Shown here in pieces: positions 24,301 through 32,894 of a stretch of 64,000 nt of DNA. The DNA is from Paenibacillus peoriae KCTC 3763. GTDB lineage: Bacteria; Bacillota; Bacilli; Paenibacillales; Paenibacillaceae. Location: NCBI RefSeq assembly GCF_000236805.1, contig NZ_AGFX01000015.1:1-64000 (forward strand), written 5' to 3'. Every line of letters starts with the position of its first letter. Position 1 is the first letter of the stretch. Made by a program: the position numbers and the translations under genes. The notes beneath the pieces were generated by a model. That model did no database searches, had not been told where the DNA came from, and worked only from the letters and a program-made list of their open reading frames with translations.

Positions 24301-26081
24301 TCGGCATTGACGACGGCTTTTTCGAGCTTGGAGGTCATTCATTGAAGGCCATTCAACTGGTATCGAAAGTACAGGAATCGAACATTCCGCTGGATATACA
24401 TCAATTGCTTCAATATCAGACGATAAGAAGCTTGTCCGATCTTTTACAACGTGATGAAGAGGGCGGAGTGAACACGGATACGCTCATTGCGAAAGCTCAG
24501 GAGGTTGAGCGGGCTATTACAGAAACGTTTGGTGTACAGGTCTTGCTTCAGTCCGTATCCAGCGATAAGCAAAACTATTTGTTCCTGCAAGTGGAGCCTT
24601 TTCGCGTAGAACAAGTTCAGGCAATCTCGGAATTTATCCAATCTCATATCCATCCAGACCTGCACCCGCATTATATCGTCCGCTGGGGAACCGACGAACC
24701 AGATAGAATTCTCGGAGCTATACCGACAAACGAAGAACAAGAAACCTTGCTTAAACAACAGGCCGATGTATGGCTTGCCAGCATTGCTAAGTTAAATGCA
24801 GACTGGAATACCAATATACTAAGTCTGAATGCTATTGGACGCTATCCACTTGCACCAGCTCAGCATTACCATTTGCAACATTTTACAGGCTCGGGTATGG
24901 CTGTGCAGTTAGATAGCTACTTGGACACCGAGCGTTTGACCGTAACGATTCAGCGGCTTCTTCAACGCCATGAATTGCTAAGAAGCGTACTTGTTCAATC
25001 GTCCGGAGCATGGGAATGGGAGTTGCGTCCAGCTCCAGAGCATCTTTCTTTACCGACTGTTGATCTCTCGGGTCAGCCGGTACAAGCACAACGCAGGCTT
25101 CTTTCTTCCATTGCCGCTAGCCTATTTTTAGAACCGTATGAACTTTCACAGTCGTTGCAGTACCGGATCGTCCTGATTCGCTTAAATTTGCGGGATCATC
25201 TACTGTTGTTTCCTTGCTCTCACATTATTTTTGATGCTACGAGCAGTGATATCCTGCGCAGACAACTCCTTGATGAATATCATCGTCCGCAGCAGACGGC
25301 ACATGCGACTGAAGAGGTGCAATACCAGGAATATGTAAACCATATCCGCCAAGGTCCTCAAGGAATCGGGGATCAGGAAATCAGTGAGCAATTCAAACTC
25401 CAGACCTTTGGTGAGAATAATGAACGTATCCATGTGCTGACCGAAGAACGCAACTATGCGGATACTACCAGATATCGTTGGGAGCTGAATTTAAGCGACA
25501 TTTCAGAGCAGCATGGCGCTGCGAATATGTGGGATATTTCGCTTCAAATGGCTGTACGTTTTTTCAGCAGCTATTTCCAACTCTCTGTTGTTCCGCTTTG
25601 GCTTACTAATTATGGAAGACAATATGGCGACCGAAACTATTTTGGAACCGTAGGCGAGTGTATTGATCATATACCCGTTGTACTGCAGGAAGATGACACT
25701 GAATCCTATGAAAAGAGTATCCATACCCACCTGGGCTTTGCTTCACGCTATCATTTGAACTTTTTCAATCTGATCTTCAATGCTGAAATGGAGCAAGCTT
25801 ACCCGGTATCCAGTAGCATTTTGAAAAAGGGACTTGAACAGCTGCCTATCGTATTCAACTATTTGGGTGAGGGACGAGAGGATGCAGAATTGCTCGACAA
25901 TCTGCATATCGCAGGCACACAGGCTAATGTCAACAAGGTTATTTTCTTTGAGTCAGAGCATGTAGGAGATATTCTAAAAATCTCACTTACCATTCCGTAT
26001 GATGAGAACGACCAGTATATCCATCAAATCTTCCAGGCTGCAAGTGACAGGCTTTTACACGCTTTGACCATTTCGCAGTAA
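21336..26081 (+). CDS. Terminal NRPS: C-A-PCP-inserted segment-CT-like domain (Val-like code)
   Basis: 1581 residues from a TTG start behind AGGAGAGGTGA; in-frame ATGs are internal. The C domain has LSPMQEGMLFH and HHIIMDGW (His144/145), as expected after an active E domain. The A domain (465-952) reads D-A-F-W-L-G-V-T-F, close to the valine code DAFWIGGTF; Ile is possible. The PCP has LGGHSLKA (Ser1002), the form usual before C or TE domains, not the GGDS form usual before E domains. About 130 residues of unknown type follow (1038-1166). The last domain (1168-1575) has LAPAQHYHL, SHIIFDATS (25218-25244, Ser1295), LTNYGRQ at E4 and IVFNYLGE. The second His and the Asp of the C-domain core are kept, while the E4 glutamate is lost. 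No TE and no donor COM tail is present. It probably releases, perhaps cyclises, the product. Confidence 0.92.
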   Translation: MSQVKIKDLYPLSPMQEGMLFHSILDEKSEAYFEQTIITIHEVMDTNLISRSLQKLIDRYDIFRTVFVYKETDRPLQVVLEERSAAPVHTEDVRSLPDAEKHRRLQAILQEERQRGFDLEKEVLIRLALVQWDEDTSKLIWISHHIIMDGWCLRTVAKDFFDIYTSLRDDTPLKLEPVHPFSSFIQWLERQNKEEAAAYWKRYVTDFENETVVPGYTRSVAPSFQAEQLICTWGEQLTQGMEQIAKQNRVTVSTLFQTVWGLLLQTYNNSKDVIFGSVVSGRPDEIPGIENMVGLFINTIPVRIKSSAEQRFSDLLTSIQDSLMESNRYSYFSLADIQTHSVLKQNLIQHIVAFENFPVSEELTGLEQNPKALRVGEIEDIEQTNYDLNVIVMPGRELEIKFSYNALTYNKNAIKQLAAHLIQMMEQVIQNPNIRVSEIDLLTAEEKQQLLFDFNDTRRPYPSDHTIHHGFEEQVEKTPDAVAIVFENRELAYRELNIKANQLASKLRKLGVAPDTIVGILTERSPEMIIGILGILKAGGAYLPLEPSYPQERIMFMLQDSGSEVLLTLSDKGKQMNTFDFSGTVLDLADISSYDSDDFIFSESTTADNLAYVMYTSGSTGRPKGVMIEHRNVIRLVKNTNYVPFAENERILLTGALVFDACTFEIWGALLNGLRLYIVPESVILDAVQLGEALDRYHITTLWLTSPLFNQLTQHKPDLFASLKHLLVGGDVLLPGIINTVRAHSPGLNVINVYGPTENTTFSTYFTIDKEYNSIPIGRPIGNSTVYILDSSSRLLPIGAQGEICVGGDGLARGYLNRDDLTRLNFVPNPFIPGEKLYRTGDLGRWLPDGNLEYLGRIDQQVKIRGYRIEPGEIETQLMKHDAVREAHVAVKSMKDGQKTLCAYISTDVPLSKSDMKTHLTGHLPDYMIPAQYVFLPAFPLTTNGKIDRQALPEPEMTSGSDVEYVAPRNEMEQQLADLWQAVLGVEKVGIDDGFFELGGHSLKAIQLVSKVQESNIPLDIHQLLQYQTIRSLSDLLQRDEEGGVNTDTLIAKAQEVERAITETFGVQVLLQSVSSDKQNYLFLQVEPFRVEQVQAISEFIQSHIHPDLHPHYIVRWGTDEPDRILGAIPTNEEQETLLKQQADVWLASIAKLNADWNTNILSLNAIGRYPLAPAQHYHLQHFTGSGMAVQLDSYLDTERLTVTIQRLLQRHELLRSVLVQSSGAWEWELRPAPEHLSLPTVDLSGQPVQAQRRLLSSIAASLFLEPYELSQSLQYRIVLIRLNLRDHLLLFPCSHIIFDATSSDILRRQLLDEYHRPQQTAHATEEVQYQEYVNHIRQGPQGIGDQEISEQFKLQTFGENNERIHVLTEERNYADTTRYRWELNLSDISEQHGAANMWDISLQMAVRFFSSYFQLSVVPLWLTNYGRQYGDRNYFGTVGECIDHIPVVLQEDDTESYEKSIHTHLGFASRYHLNFFNLIFNAEMEQAYPVSSSILKKGLEQLPIVFNYLGEGREDAELLDNLHIAGTQANVNKVIFFESEHVGDILKISLTIPYDENDQYIHQIFQAASDRLLHALTISQ

Positions 26082-26093
26082 GGAGATGAAGAT

Positions 26094-27347
26094 GTGAATC
26101 AATTGTTTAAGGATAGTCGTTTTATCCGTTTCTTTGCTTCCCGTACTTCTGCCAATATCGCGGACAGCATTTATTCCATCGTCCTGCTGTATTTTGTACA
26201 GCAATCAACGCAATCGGTGGCGATGACCAGCTTTACGTATACAGCTGTATCTGCGGCGTCCATTTTCAGCTTTCTCGTGGGGCCTTTAGTGGACCGTTAT
26301 TCACCGCCTTTGTTGGCCAGCATCGCCTTGTTTACGCAGGCTTTGCTTATTTTGGCCGTCCCATTTCTCATTCAGGATGGGATGGTTAATCTAGTCGCTA
26401 TCCTTGGTATTGTGTTTATTGCATCTTGCTTCTCCACACTGTTTTATCCGGCCAACAGTAAAATGCTGCCGCAACTGGTAGGCTCGCCGGATTTGATTGT
26501 CCGGGCGAATTCCATGATTTCGTCGACGGATCAGGTTATTAATATCGCAGGATATCTGGCTGGAGCCTCGCTTATTATCGCAATGGGGATGAAAAATACG
26601 TTTTTTCTAGCCAGTGCGATGCTGTTTCTGTCAGGCTTTGTGTACGTCAGGCTCAATAAGCAAATTGATACTCCTGCGGTGGAAGACACTAACGGTAGGG
26701 GTTCACTGAAGCTGGGGTACTATCTGAAGGAGTTGAAAGAAGGGTATCTTTTTGTAAAACAGCACACCTTCCTGAGAATTATGCTTCCATTTTTTGCTCT
26801 GACGAACTTTTCGATGGCGATCTTGGTAATTGCCATGCCTTCCATCGCTGTATCCTATGGCTCACCGATCTATTACAGCTTGCTCTATGTAGCCTATTTT
26901 ATCGGTATTTTTATCGGTTCCTTTCTGGTCAGTGTATTGAAAAAGAACGGCATTACCATTGCGGTTTCCTGGGTAGCTATGGGGCTGGCAATCTATGTGT
27001 TTTCCATTGTGCCGGAGATGTGGATGAAGCTGCTGGCAGCTCTGTTATTAGGCGTTTTTACAGGCATTATCAATGTACTGCAAACGTCTTTGACTCAAAT
27101 TATTACACCGCTGCCGTTACTGGGACGTGTTACAGCCTTTCTTAACACCTTATCGAGCGCGGCTTTGCCATTAGGGGCCTTGATTGGAGGGGCGTTAGCT
27201 TTACGGTTTGCTCTGAGTGAGGTCCTTTTTTTCAGCGGGCTGATTACTGCATTGTGCGGATTGGTTATGTTCCTGGCCAAGGATATTCGCCAGTTTGAGA
27301 TTCCATCAGAGGAGATTGGAGGAGTAGCTCCCTTCCACAATTCATAA
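26094..27347 (+). CDS. MFS transporter, probable exporter of the lipopeptide
   Basis: 417 residues, strongly hydrophobic, with about twelve membrane segments. The N-terminus (FFASRTSANIADSIYSIVLLYFV) and the GPLVDRYSP loop fit the MFS branch that includes enterobactin/macrolide-type exporters. The start is GTG at 26094; the ATG at 26091 runs straight into TGA. The Shine-Dalgarno AGGAG overlaps the stop codon of the terminal NRPS, so the gene is the last of the biosynthetic operon. A terminator follows at 27359-27395. Export of the product is inferred from position; the substrate cannot be read from the sequence. Confidence 0.82.
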   Translation: MNQLFKDSRFIRFFASRTSANIADSIYSIVLLYFVQQSTQSVAMTSFTYTAVSAASIFSFLVGPLVDRYSPPLLASIALFTQALLILAVPFLIQDGMVNLVAILGIVFIASCFSTLFYPANSKMLPQLVGSPDLIVRANSMISSTDQVINIAGYLAGASLIIAMGMKNTFFLASAMLFLSGFVYVRLNKQIDTPAVEDTNGRGSLKLGYYLKELKEGYLFVKQHTFLRIMLPFFALTNFSMAILVIAMPSIAVSYGSPIYYSLLYVAYFIGIFIGSFLVSVLKKNGITIAVSWVAMGLAIYVFSIVPEMWMKLLAALLLGVFTGIINVLQTSLTQIITPLPLLGRVTAFLNTLSSAALPLGALIGGALALRFALSEVLFFSGLITALCGLVMFLAKDIRQFEIPSEEIGGVAPFHNS

Positions 27348-27358
27348 GCCACGCATGC

Positions 27359-27395
27359 AAAATGTCAGGTCCTCATCACAGGGTCTGGCATTTTT
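27359..27395 (+). terminator. Terminator of the PKS-NRPS operon
   Basis: AATGTCAGGTCC pairs with GGGTCTGGCATT through mostly Watson-Crick and G-U pairs, followed by TTTTT. It ends the operon 12 bases after the MFS stop codon. Confidence 0.85.
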
Positions 27396-27519
27396 AGTAT
27401 GTCTGGCTTCGCTACGTTGAGGCTGACTATTTTGGCGCTGGTGTTGGAGCACCGTTTATGGTTATCATAGACGAAGGTATAAATCTATCGTTACATTCGG
27501 ATACAAGAGGAGATACGAG

Positions 27520-28620
27520 ATGGCTGAGCCTTTAAAAAATATATACACAGAGGATTTTCTTCGCCTTTTCGGTGAAAGAGTACAAACTGCGTATAGCTCA
27601 TTTGATACACAGAAATTTATCCTTCAAGTTATGGACGGGACGTGGAATGAGCTGGAGCTAAAAACCCGGATGCGACGGATTTCACTAACCTTGGGAACGT
27701 TCTTGCCAAGTCGTTATGAAGAAGCTTTGGCTGTCCTTTTTGCCATAGACGAGCATTGCAGCGGTTTTCCATACTTATTCTTCCCGGACTTTGTGGAGGT
27801 GTATGGACAGGGGGAGGAGCATTGGACACTTTCCATGGAGGCACTGGAACGCTTCACACAGAAGTCATCTGCTGAGTTTGCCGTGAGATCATTCCTGTTG
27901 CGTGAACCGGAACGGATGATGCGCCAAATGATGGTCTGGGCGGTTCATCCAAGCGAGCACGTCCGTCGTCTAGCCAGCGAAGGCTGTCGTCCACGGCTGC
28001 CGTGGGGGCAGGCGTTGCCCATATTCAAGCGCGATCCCGCTCCGGTATTGGCCGTGCTGGAACTGTTGAAAGCAGATCCAGCACTATATGTACGTAAAAG
28101 TGTAGCTAATAATCTGAACGACATCGCCAAGGATCACCCCGATACGGTTATCGCAACGGCTAGGCGGTGGAAAGGCACACACCCTGATACGGACTGGATT
28201 GTGCGTCACGGCTGCCGGACTTTGATTCGCAAATCCATTCCCGAGGTGATGGCGCTGTTCGGTTATGCCGAAGAAACGAACGGATCACCGTTAGTCACCG
28301 AAGCGTCTTTTACCGCCGATCCGGCTGTGTTAAAGCTAGGCGATAGCTGCGAGTTAAGCTATGCGATTCAGCTTCGAGAAGGTGAACCGGTACGGGTCCG
28401 TATCGAATACGGCGTCGATTTTGTGAAGGCGAGAGGACAAGTCTCGCGTAAATTATTTCTGCTTTCCGACAAAACCGTTCCCGGAGGAACACGTCTTACA
28501 GGTAGACGAACACACCATTTCGCAGATCTGACAACCCGCCGCCATTATCCGGGAGCACACCGGATTGCATTGCTCGTCAATGGACAGGAGGCGGCTTCTA
28601 CAGTGGTGGAACTCGAGTAA
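27520..28620 (+). CDS. alkC: AlkC-type DNA alkylation repair glycosylase
   Basis: 366 residues. Residues 1-255 are a HEAT-like helical repeat protein of the AlkC/AlkD superfamily, with the family-like stretch VWAVHPSEHVRRLASEG and repeats such as ALYVRKSVANNLNDIAKDHPD. Residues about 265-366 are rich in beta strands and match the C-terminal Ig-like domain known in one AlkC subgroup. The family excises alkylated bases such as 3-methyladenine from DNA. The start ATG follows AGGAG. The gene stands alone between two terminators, with no Ada or AlkA neighbour. Confidence 0.83.
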   Translation: MAEPLKNIYTEDFLRLFGERVQTAYSSFDTQKFILQVMDGTWNELELKTRMRRISLTLGTFLPSRYEEALAVLFAIDEHCSGFPYLFFPDFVEVYGQGEEHWTLSMEALERFTQKSSAEFAVRSFLLREPERMMRQMMVWAVHPSEHVRRLASEGCRPRLPWGQALPIFKRDPAPVLAVLELLKADPALYVRKSVANNLNDIAKDHPDTVIATARRWKGTHPDTDWIVRHGCRTLIRKSIPEVMALFGYAEETNGSPLVTEASFTADPAVLKLGDSCELSYAIQLREGEPVRVRIEYGVDFVKARGQVSRKLFLLSDKTVPGGTRLTGRRTHHFADLTTRRHYPGAHRIALLVNGQEAASTVVELE

Positions 28621-28644
28621 GACTAATTTCAAAGCCGTCAGCAT

Positions 28645-28679
28645 AAAAAAGAAAGAGTCAAAACAGACTCTTTCTTTTT
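28645..28679 (+). terminator. Terminator after alkC
   Basis: AAAGAAAGAGTC and GACTCTTTCTTT form a 12-bp stem with a short loop, A-rich before and T-rich after, so it could work in both directions. Confidence 0.88.
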
Positions 28680-28807
28680 GGTGTCAGCTACACAAACGGT
28701 GTATTTTTCTAAAAAAATTCATGCTACCTTTAGAACCTGGTACTAAGACGTGCTATAATACAATAAGATTATGGCTTTCATCTTATGTATAAAGGGGAAG
28801 ATACAAT

Positions 28808-30397
28808 TTGACAGATCAGCAGCAATGGCTTGCACCTGAATATTACAATATAACTTCGGAAATGGAACATCATGATGCTGATAAAACAGCACTCAAGTGG
28901 TTGAGCGAAACTGGAGAATACGAGGAGATCACCTACGGAGAGCTGTTGAAAAAGGCCAATCGACTGGCTGGAGGACTCGCAGGTCTGGGATTTAATAAAG
29001 GAGACAGAGTCCTGGTCATAGTACCACGCCGTATTATTGCGTATGTGATTTATTTGGCCTGCCTGAAGCTGGGACTTGCCGTTATTCCTTCTTCGGAAAT
29101 GCTGCGGGCAAAGGATATTGCGTATCGTCTCCGCCACTCACAAGCTCGAGGGGTCATTGCCTGGACCGGAGTAACCAGTGAAGTGGACAAAATAAATGAT
29201 GATATGCCTGCTCTGGATTATCGGATCATGGTTTCCGGCGACAACGCAGAACCTGCACCCGGCTGGCTTGGACTGGATAAGCTTATGGACGGGCAAGAAG
29301 ATACTTTTGAAGCTGTGAAGACACATCGGGACGACATGGCGATTCTGGCCTATACCTCGGGTACTACAGGGAATCCTAAAGGTGTCGTACATAGCCATGG
29401 CTGGGGGTATGCTCATCTGCGCATAACATCCCCATGGCTGGATATCCAAGCTTCAGATGTAGTATGGGCTACAGCAGCACCAGGATGGCAAAAATGGATT
29501 TGGAGTCCGTTTTTATCCGTTTTGGGGAATGGGGCGACCGGATTCGTATATAATGGCTCGTTTCGTCCCGGCCGCTATTTGCAGCTCTTGCAGCAGTACG
29601 GAATTCAGGTGCTATGCTGTACACCTACGGAATATCGGATTATGGCGAAGACGGATGGCCTGGATCAGTACGATCTGTCTCAATTGCGCAGCGCAGTTTC
29701 CGCGGGAGAACCTCTCAATCAGGAGGTTATTAACAAGTTTCAGGAGCAGTTCAACATTACGATTCGTGACGGTTATGGGCAGACGGAGAGCACATTAATT
29801 ATTGGTAACTTGAAGGACGTACCTCTGCGTTTTGGTTCGATGGGGAAATCCATTGCGCCGGGTCTGGTTGAGGTCATAGACGAGGATGGCATTCCACTGC
29901 CTTCGGGCCAAGTCGGCGATATTGCGGTGCGTGCTGATATGCCGGCATTATTCCATACGTATTACCATGATCCGGAGCGCAAATTAGCCAGTATCAACGG
30001 AGATTACTTTGTTACAGGAGACCGGGCCCGCAAAGACGAAGATGGGTATTTCTGGTTTGAAGGACGCGGCGATGATATTATTATCAGCTCTGGTTATACC
30101 ATCGGTCCTTTTGAGGTAGAGGAAGCACTCATGAAGCATGATTCCGTGCAGGAATGTGCTGCTGTAGCCAGTCCTGACCCAATACGTGGACATGTCGTAA
30201 AGGCCTACATTGTACTTAAAGCCGGAGTAGAAGGATCACCAGAGCTGGCAAAGGAACTGCAGCAGCATGTTAAAGCATGGACTGCGCCCTATAAGTATCC
30301 ACGAAAAATAGAGTTCATTGAGGAACTTCCCAAAACCAGCTCGGGCAAAATTCGAAGAGTGGCGCTGCGTGAATTGGAGAAGCAATCCATACTGTAA
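28808..30397 (+). CDS. Acyl-CoA synthetase, MbcS (YtcI)-like
   Basis: 529 residues of the AMP-forming acyl-CoA synthetase family. It carries YTSGTTGNPKGVVHSHGW (P-loop A3), DGYGQTEST (A5), VTGDRARKDEDGYFWFEGRGDD (A7/A8 region) and PKTSSGKIRR with the catalytic lysine near the C-terminus. Length and N-terminus resemble B. subtilis MbcS/YtcI, which activates short branched acids such as 2-methylbutyrate for branched-chain fatty acid synthesis; that substrate is inferred. Translation starts at TTG 28808 behind AAGGGGAAG. It is followed 45 bases later by the aminopeptidase gene with no terminator between, so the two are probably co-transcribed. Confidence 0.8.
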   Translation: MTDQQQWLAPEYYNITSEMEHHDADKTALKWLSETGEYEEITYGELLKKANRLAGGLAGLGFNKGDRVLVIVPRRIIAYVIYLACLKLGLAVIPSSEMLRAKDIAYRLRHSQARGVIAWTGVTSEVDKINDDMPALDYRIMVSGDNAEPAPGWLGLDKLMDGQEDTFEAVKTHRDDMAILAYTSGTTGNPKGVVHSHGWGYAHLRITSPWLDIQASDVVWATAAPGWQKWIWSPFLSVLGNGATGFVYNGSFRPGRYLQLLQQYGIQVLCCTPTEYRIMAKTDGLDQYDLSQLRSAVSAGEPLNQEVINKFQEQFNITIRDGYGQTESTLIIGNLKDVPLRFGSMGKSIAPGLVEVIDEDGIPLPSGQVGDIAVRADMPALFHTYYHDPERKLASINGDYFVTGDRARKDEDGYFWFEGRGDDIIISSGYTIGPFEVEEALMKHDSVQECAAVASPDPIRGHVVKAYIVLKAGVEGSPELAKELQQHVKAWTAPYKYPRKIEFIEELPKTSSGKIRRVALRELEKQSIL

Positions 30398-30442
30398 TGA
30401 TAACTTTGAAACCTGATAAAAATGGAACAGGAGCGAGGAAAA

Positions 30443-31675
30443 ATGAGTTCATTTGAAACATTGCTGGAGCAATATGCAGAGCTGGTTGTAAGGGTAGGTG
30501 TCAATATACAGCCCGGACAGGTATTTTTGGTGACTGCACCGCTGGAAACCATTGATTTCACGCGTCTGATTGTCAGCAAAGCATATGAAGCAGGAGCTAA
30601 ATATGTACAGGTAGAATTTGAGGACGATCAGATTACGCGCAGTCGTTTTGAACATGGTGACGATGGTTGCTTTGACTATTACCCGGCATGGAAGGCGGAA
30701 ATGATGGAAAAATTCGCCGAGGAGGGTGGGGCCACGCTAACAATCAAGGTGCCGAACCCGGATCTGTATCAAGGTATTGATCCACAAAAGGTTTCGCGTG
30801 CGACGAAGGCGGCAGTCACGGCGAGAGAAGGCTTTTCCCGATATACCCGGAATCATAAAATTAGCTGGTGCCTGATTAAAGCGCCAACGAAGGCTTGGGC
30901 CGATAAAGTATTTGCCGATGTGGCTGAAGAGGATCGCATCCGTGTCATGTGGGAAACGATTTTCCAAATGAACCGTGTAGACGGCTCAGATCCCGTTCAG
31001 AATTGGAAGGAGCATTTGAAAAACCTCGAACAGCTGCAAAACAAGCTGAATCATAAAAAGTATAAAAGCCTCCACTACCGCGCACCCGGAACCGATCTGA
31101 AAATTGAACTGGCTGACGGACATATCTGGCGCAGTGGTGGTGGTGAAAACGAACGTGGAGATTATTTTGTGGCCAATATGCCGACAGAAGAAGTGTTCAC
31201 GATGCCTAAGCGTACAGGTGTGAACGGTTATGTTACCAGCACCATGCCGCTAAATTTGAACGGCCAGCTGGTAGATCGGATTACATTTACCTTTAAGGAC
31301 GGCAAAGTCACCGAGTATACAGCGGAGTCCGGCGAGCAGCATCTGACTCATTTGCTCGCTACGGATGAAGGGGCCAGCTATTTGGGTGAAGTTGCACTGG
31401 TGCCGCACGATTCACCGATTTCCAATCTCAATCGTATTTTTTACAACACGGGGATTGACGAAAATGCCTCCTGTCACTTGGCCCTCGGCAGTGCGTATCC
31501 CTTTAATATGGAAAAAGGAACACAAATGAGCCGGGAGGAATTGCTGAAGAACGGTGCCAATGTTAGCCTGACCCATGTAGATTTTATGATCGGTTCAGCC
31601 GAACTGGATATTGACGGCGAGCTGCAAGACGGAAGCAAAGAAGCTGTGTTCCGCCAAGGAAATTGGACGATTTAG
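30443..31675 (+). CDS. ampS: M29-family metallo-aminopeptidase (AmpS type)
   Basis: 410 residues from ATG 30443, which sits behind GGAGCGAGG; an ATG seven codons upstream overlaps no ribosome binding site. The protein has the thermophilic aminopeptidase (M29) pattern: N-terminal LVVRVGVNIQPGQ, central metal-ligand segments near VNGYVTSTMPLN and LGEVALV, and the C-terminal GIDENASCHLALGSAYP and THVDFMIGS blocks. It should be a cytoplasmic dimer that removes N-terminal residues from peptides, using two divalent metals. A strong terminator follows at 31698. Confidence 0.88.
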   Translation: MSSFETLLEQYAELVVRVGVNIQPGQVFLVTAPLETIDFTRLIVSKAYEAGAKYVQVEFEDDQITRSRFEHGDDGCFDYYPAWKAEMMEKFAEEGGATLTIKVPNPDLYQGIDPQKVSRATKAAVTAREGFSRYTRNHKISWCLIKAPTKAWADKVFADVAEEDRIRVMWETIFQMNRVDGSDPVQNWKEHLKNLEQLQNKLNHKKYKSLHYRAPGTDLKIELADGHIWRSGGGENERGDYFVANMPTEEVFTMPKRTGVNGYVTSTMPLNLNGQLVDRITFTFKDGKVTEYTAESGEQHLTHLLATDEGASYLGEVALVPHDSPISNLNRIFYNTGIDENASCHLALGSAYPFNMEKGTQMSREELLKNGANVSLTHVDFMIGSAELDIDGELQDGSKEAVFRQGNWTI

Positions 31676-31697
31676 CTTTTTTTAATTTCCATCAAAT

Positions 31698-31734
31698 AAC
31701 CCGCAAATGAGTCTGTTAATTTTGCGGGTTTTTC
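31698..31734 (+). terminator. Terminator after ampS
   Basis: AACCCGCAAA pairs with TTTTGCGGGTT and is followed by TTTTC. The 325 bases from here to the lipoprotein start hold no convincing gene; an ORF of 64 codons at 31745 lacks a ribosome binding site. Confidence 0.9.
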
Positions 31735-32059
31735 TATATCTCAAATGTCAACCGTTCCCTGTCACGGCATTGTTGTGAATATAAAAGCAAAAACCTTATA
31801 TAATTCGGGCATGTTTACGGCAGTGCTTGTGCATGTTCCAGTCGGAATCTGGTACATTCATGATATTGTGAAGTTGAAAAATAGCAATTCTCGCTCTCTT
31901 TTTTCTAAACAACAGCTAGGATCGTACTATCGTAAATAGTGTATGTTGGATGATTTTCAATATCATTGTTTACAAGTTGGAAACAAGTAGAGTTATTCTG
32001 GAAATGCGGTTTGGTTACACTTGGTTTGTACCTCATTGAAACAAGGAAAGAGTGATCTC

Positions 32060-32842
32060 ATGATAAAACATTCACATCAACCACATGAACCCAAAAAGCT
32101 GCCCTATAAGCTAGTCACAGCTACTGCTTTGATGGCTATAAGTTTCGCTGCCATCACCGGATGCGGCAATAGCGGAGAAGCAAAATCAACTGCTCCAATT
32201 ACGGAAGGAGCGACAGTTGCACCGTCTACCGATTCCACGGTTCAGCATACAGACGACAATCGTAAAAATGCAGATACGAACAAGCAAGGTTCGGACGCAA
32301 TCCAGCAAAGTCAGAGTCCAGCGGATTCCAAGGATACCGGAAAGGTTTCTGAGCAAGGCTCATCCTCGCCCCGTCAGTCACCTGCCAGTAGTGCAGCGCC
32401 ATCTAAAAACGCACACTACCCAGCAACCATACTCAGCGCAGCCAAGCAGGGGACACTTCCGAACTTGCCCAAAGGTCTTGGTTTGGGAACTGGCAGCGAT
32501 CTTTTGTTCCAGCTGTGGGGAAAATCCGAGTCAGGCTCTACTGGTCATACGCGAAGCTACACCAAGCATCATACGGACATCGTACTGGACGGAAGCGATA
32601 AAGTTACAGAGATTACATCATCCGATTCCTCTTACAGAAAGCTGGTTATCAGCCAAGTCATTAAGGAATTGGGTACGCCGACCGAAACGAACGACACTTC
32701 CAGAAGTGTACCCAATACAGCAGAAGCCAGTTATACTATCAAAGACGCTTCCGGACTTGATCAGCATTTAGTATTTTCCTACCAAACCAAAACGAAAAAA
32801 ATCAACTATGTGAGATTGTATTTTAACTCCATGACTCCATAA
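32060..32842 (+). CDS. Putative lipoprotein of unknown function
   Basis: 260 residues from ATG 32060 behind AAGGAAAG. An upstream in-frame start would add 13 residues before the signal peptide without a ribosome binding site. The N-terminus is basic, then hydrophobic (LVTATALMAISFAAITGC) and ends in a lipobox with Cys33. The next 80 or so residues are Ser/Thr/Gln/Asp-rich and probably a disordered tether. The C-terminal part (from about residue 110) looks globular, with LGTGSDLLFQLWGKSES and a Tyr-rich beta region (KKINYVRLYF). No family was recognised. It is likely anchored on the outer face of the membrane. Confidence 0.75.
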   Translation: MIKHSHQPHEPKKLPYKLVTATALMAISFAAITGCGNSGEAKSTAPITEGATVAPSTDSTVQHTDDNRKNADTNKQGSDAIQQSQSPADSKDTGKVSEQGSSSPRQSPASSAAPSKNAHYPATILSAAKQGTLPNLPKGLGLGTGSDLLFQLWGKSESGSTGHTRSYTKHHTDIVLDGSDKVTEITSSDSSYRKLVISQVIKELGTPTETNDTSRSVPNTAEASYTIKDASGLDQHLVFSYQTKTKKINYVRLYFNSMTP

Positions 32843-32861
32843 TCTTGAGCCACAACAAAAG

Positions 32862-32894
32862 AGTCGCTTCCGTAAAACCATTACGGAGACGACT
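32862..32894 (+). terminator. Hairpin after the lipoprotein gene
   Basis: AGTCG-C-TTCCGTAA pairs with TTACGGA-GA-CGACT around a short loop. No T-run follows, so termination is uncertain. Confidence 0.4.

Noticed and set aside
31745-31939. A 64-codon ORF before the lipoprotein gene
   Set aside because: No ribosome binding site and no conserved pattern; region treated as upstream control sequence.
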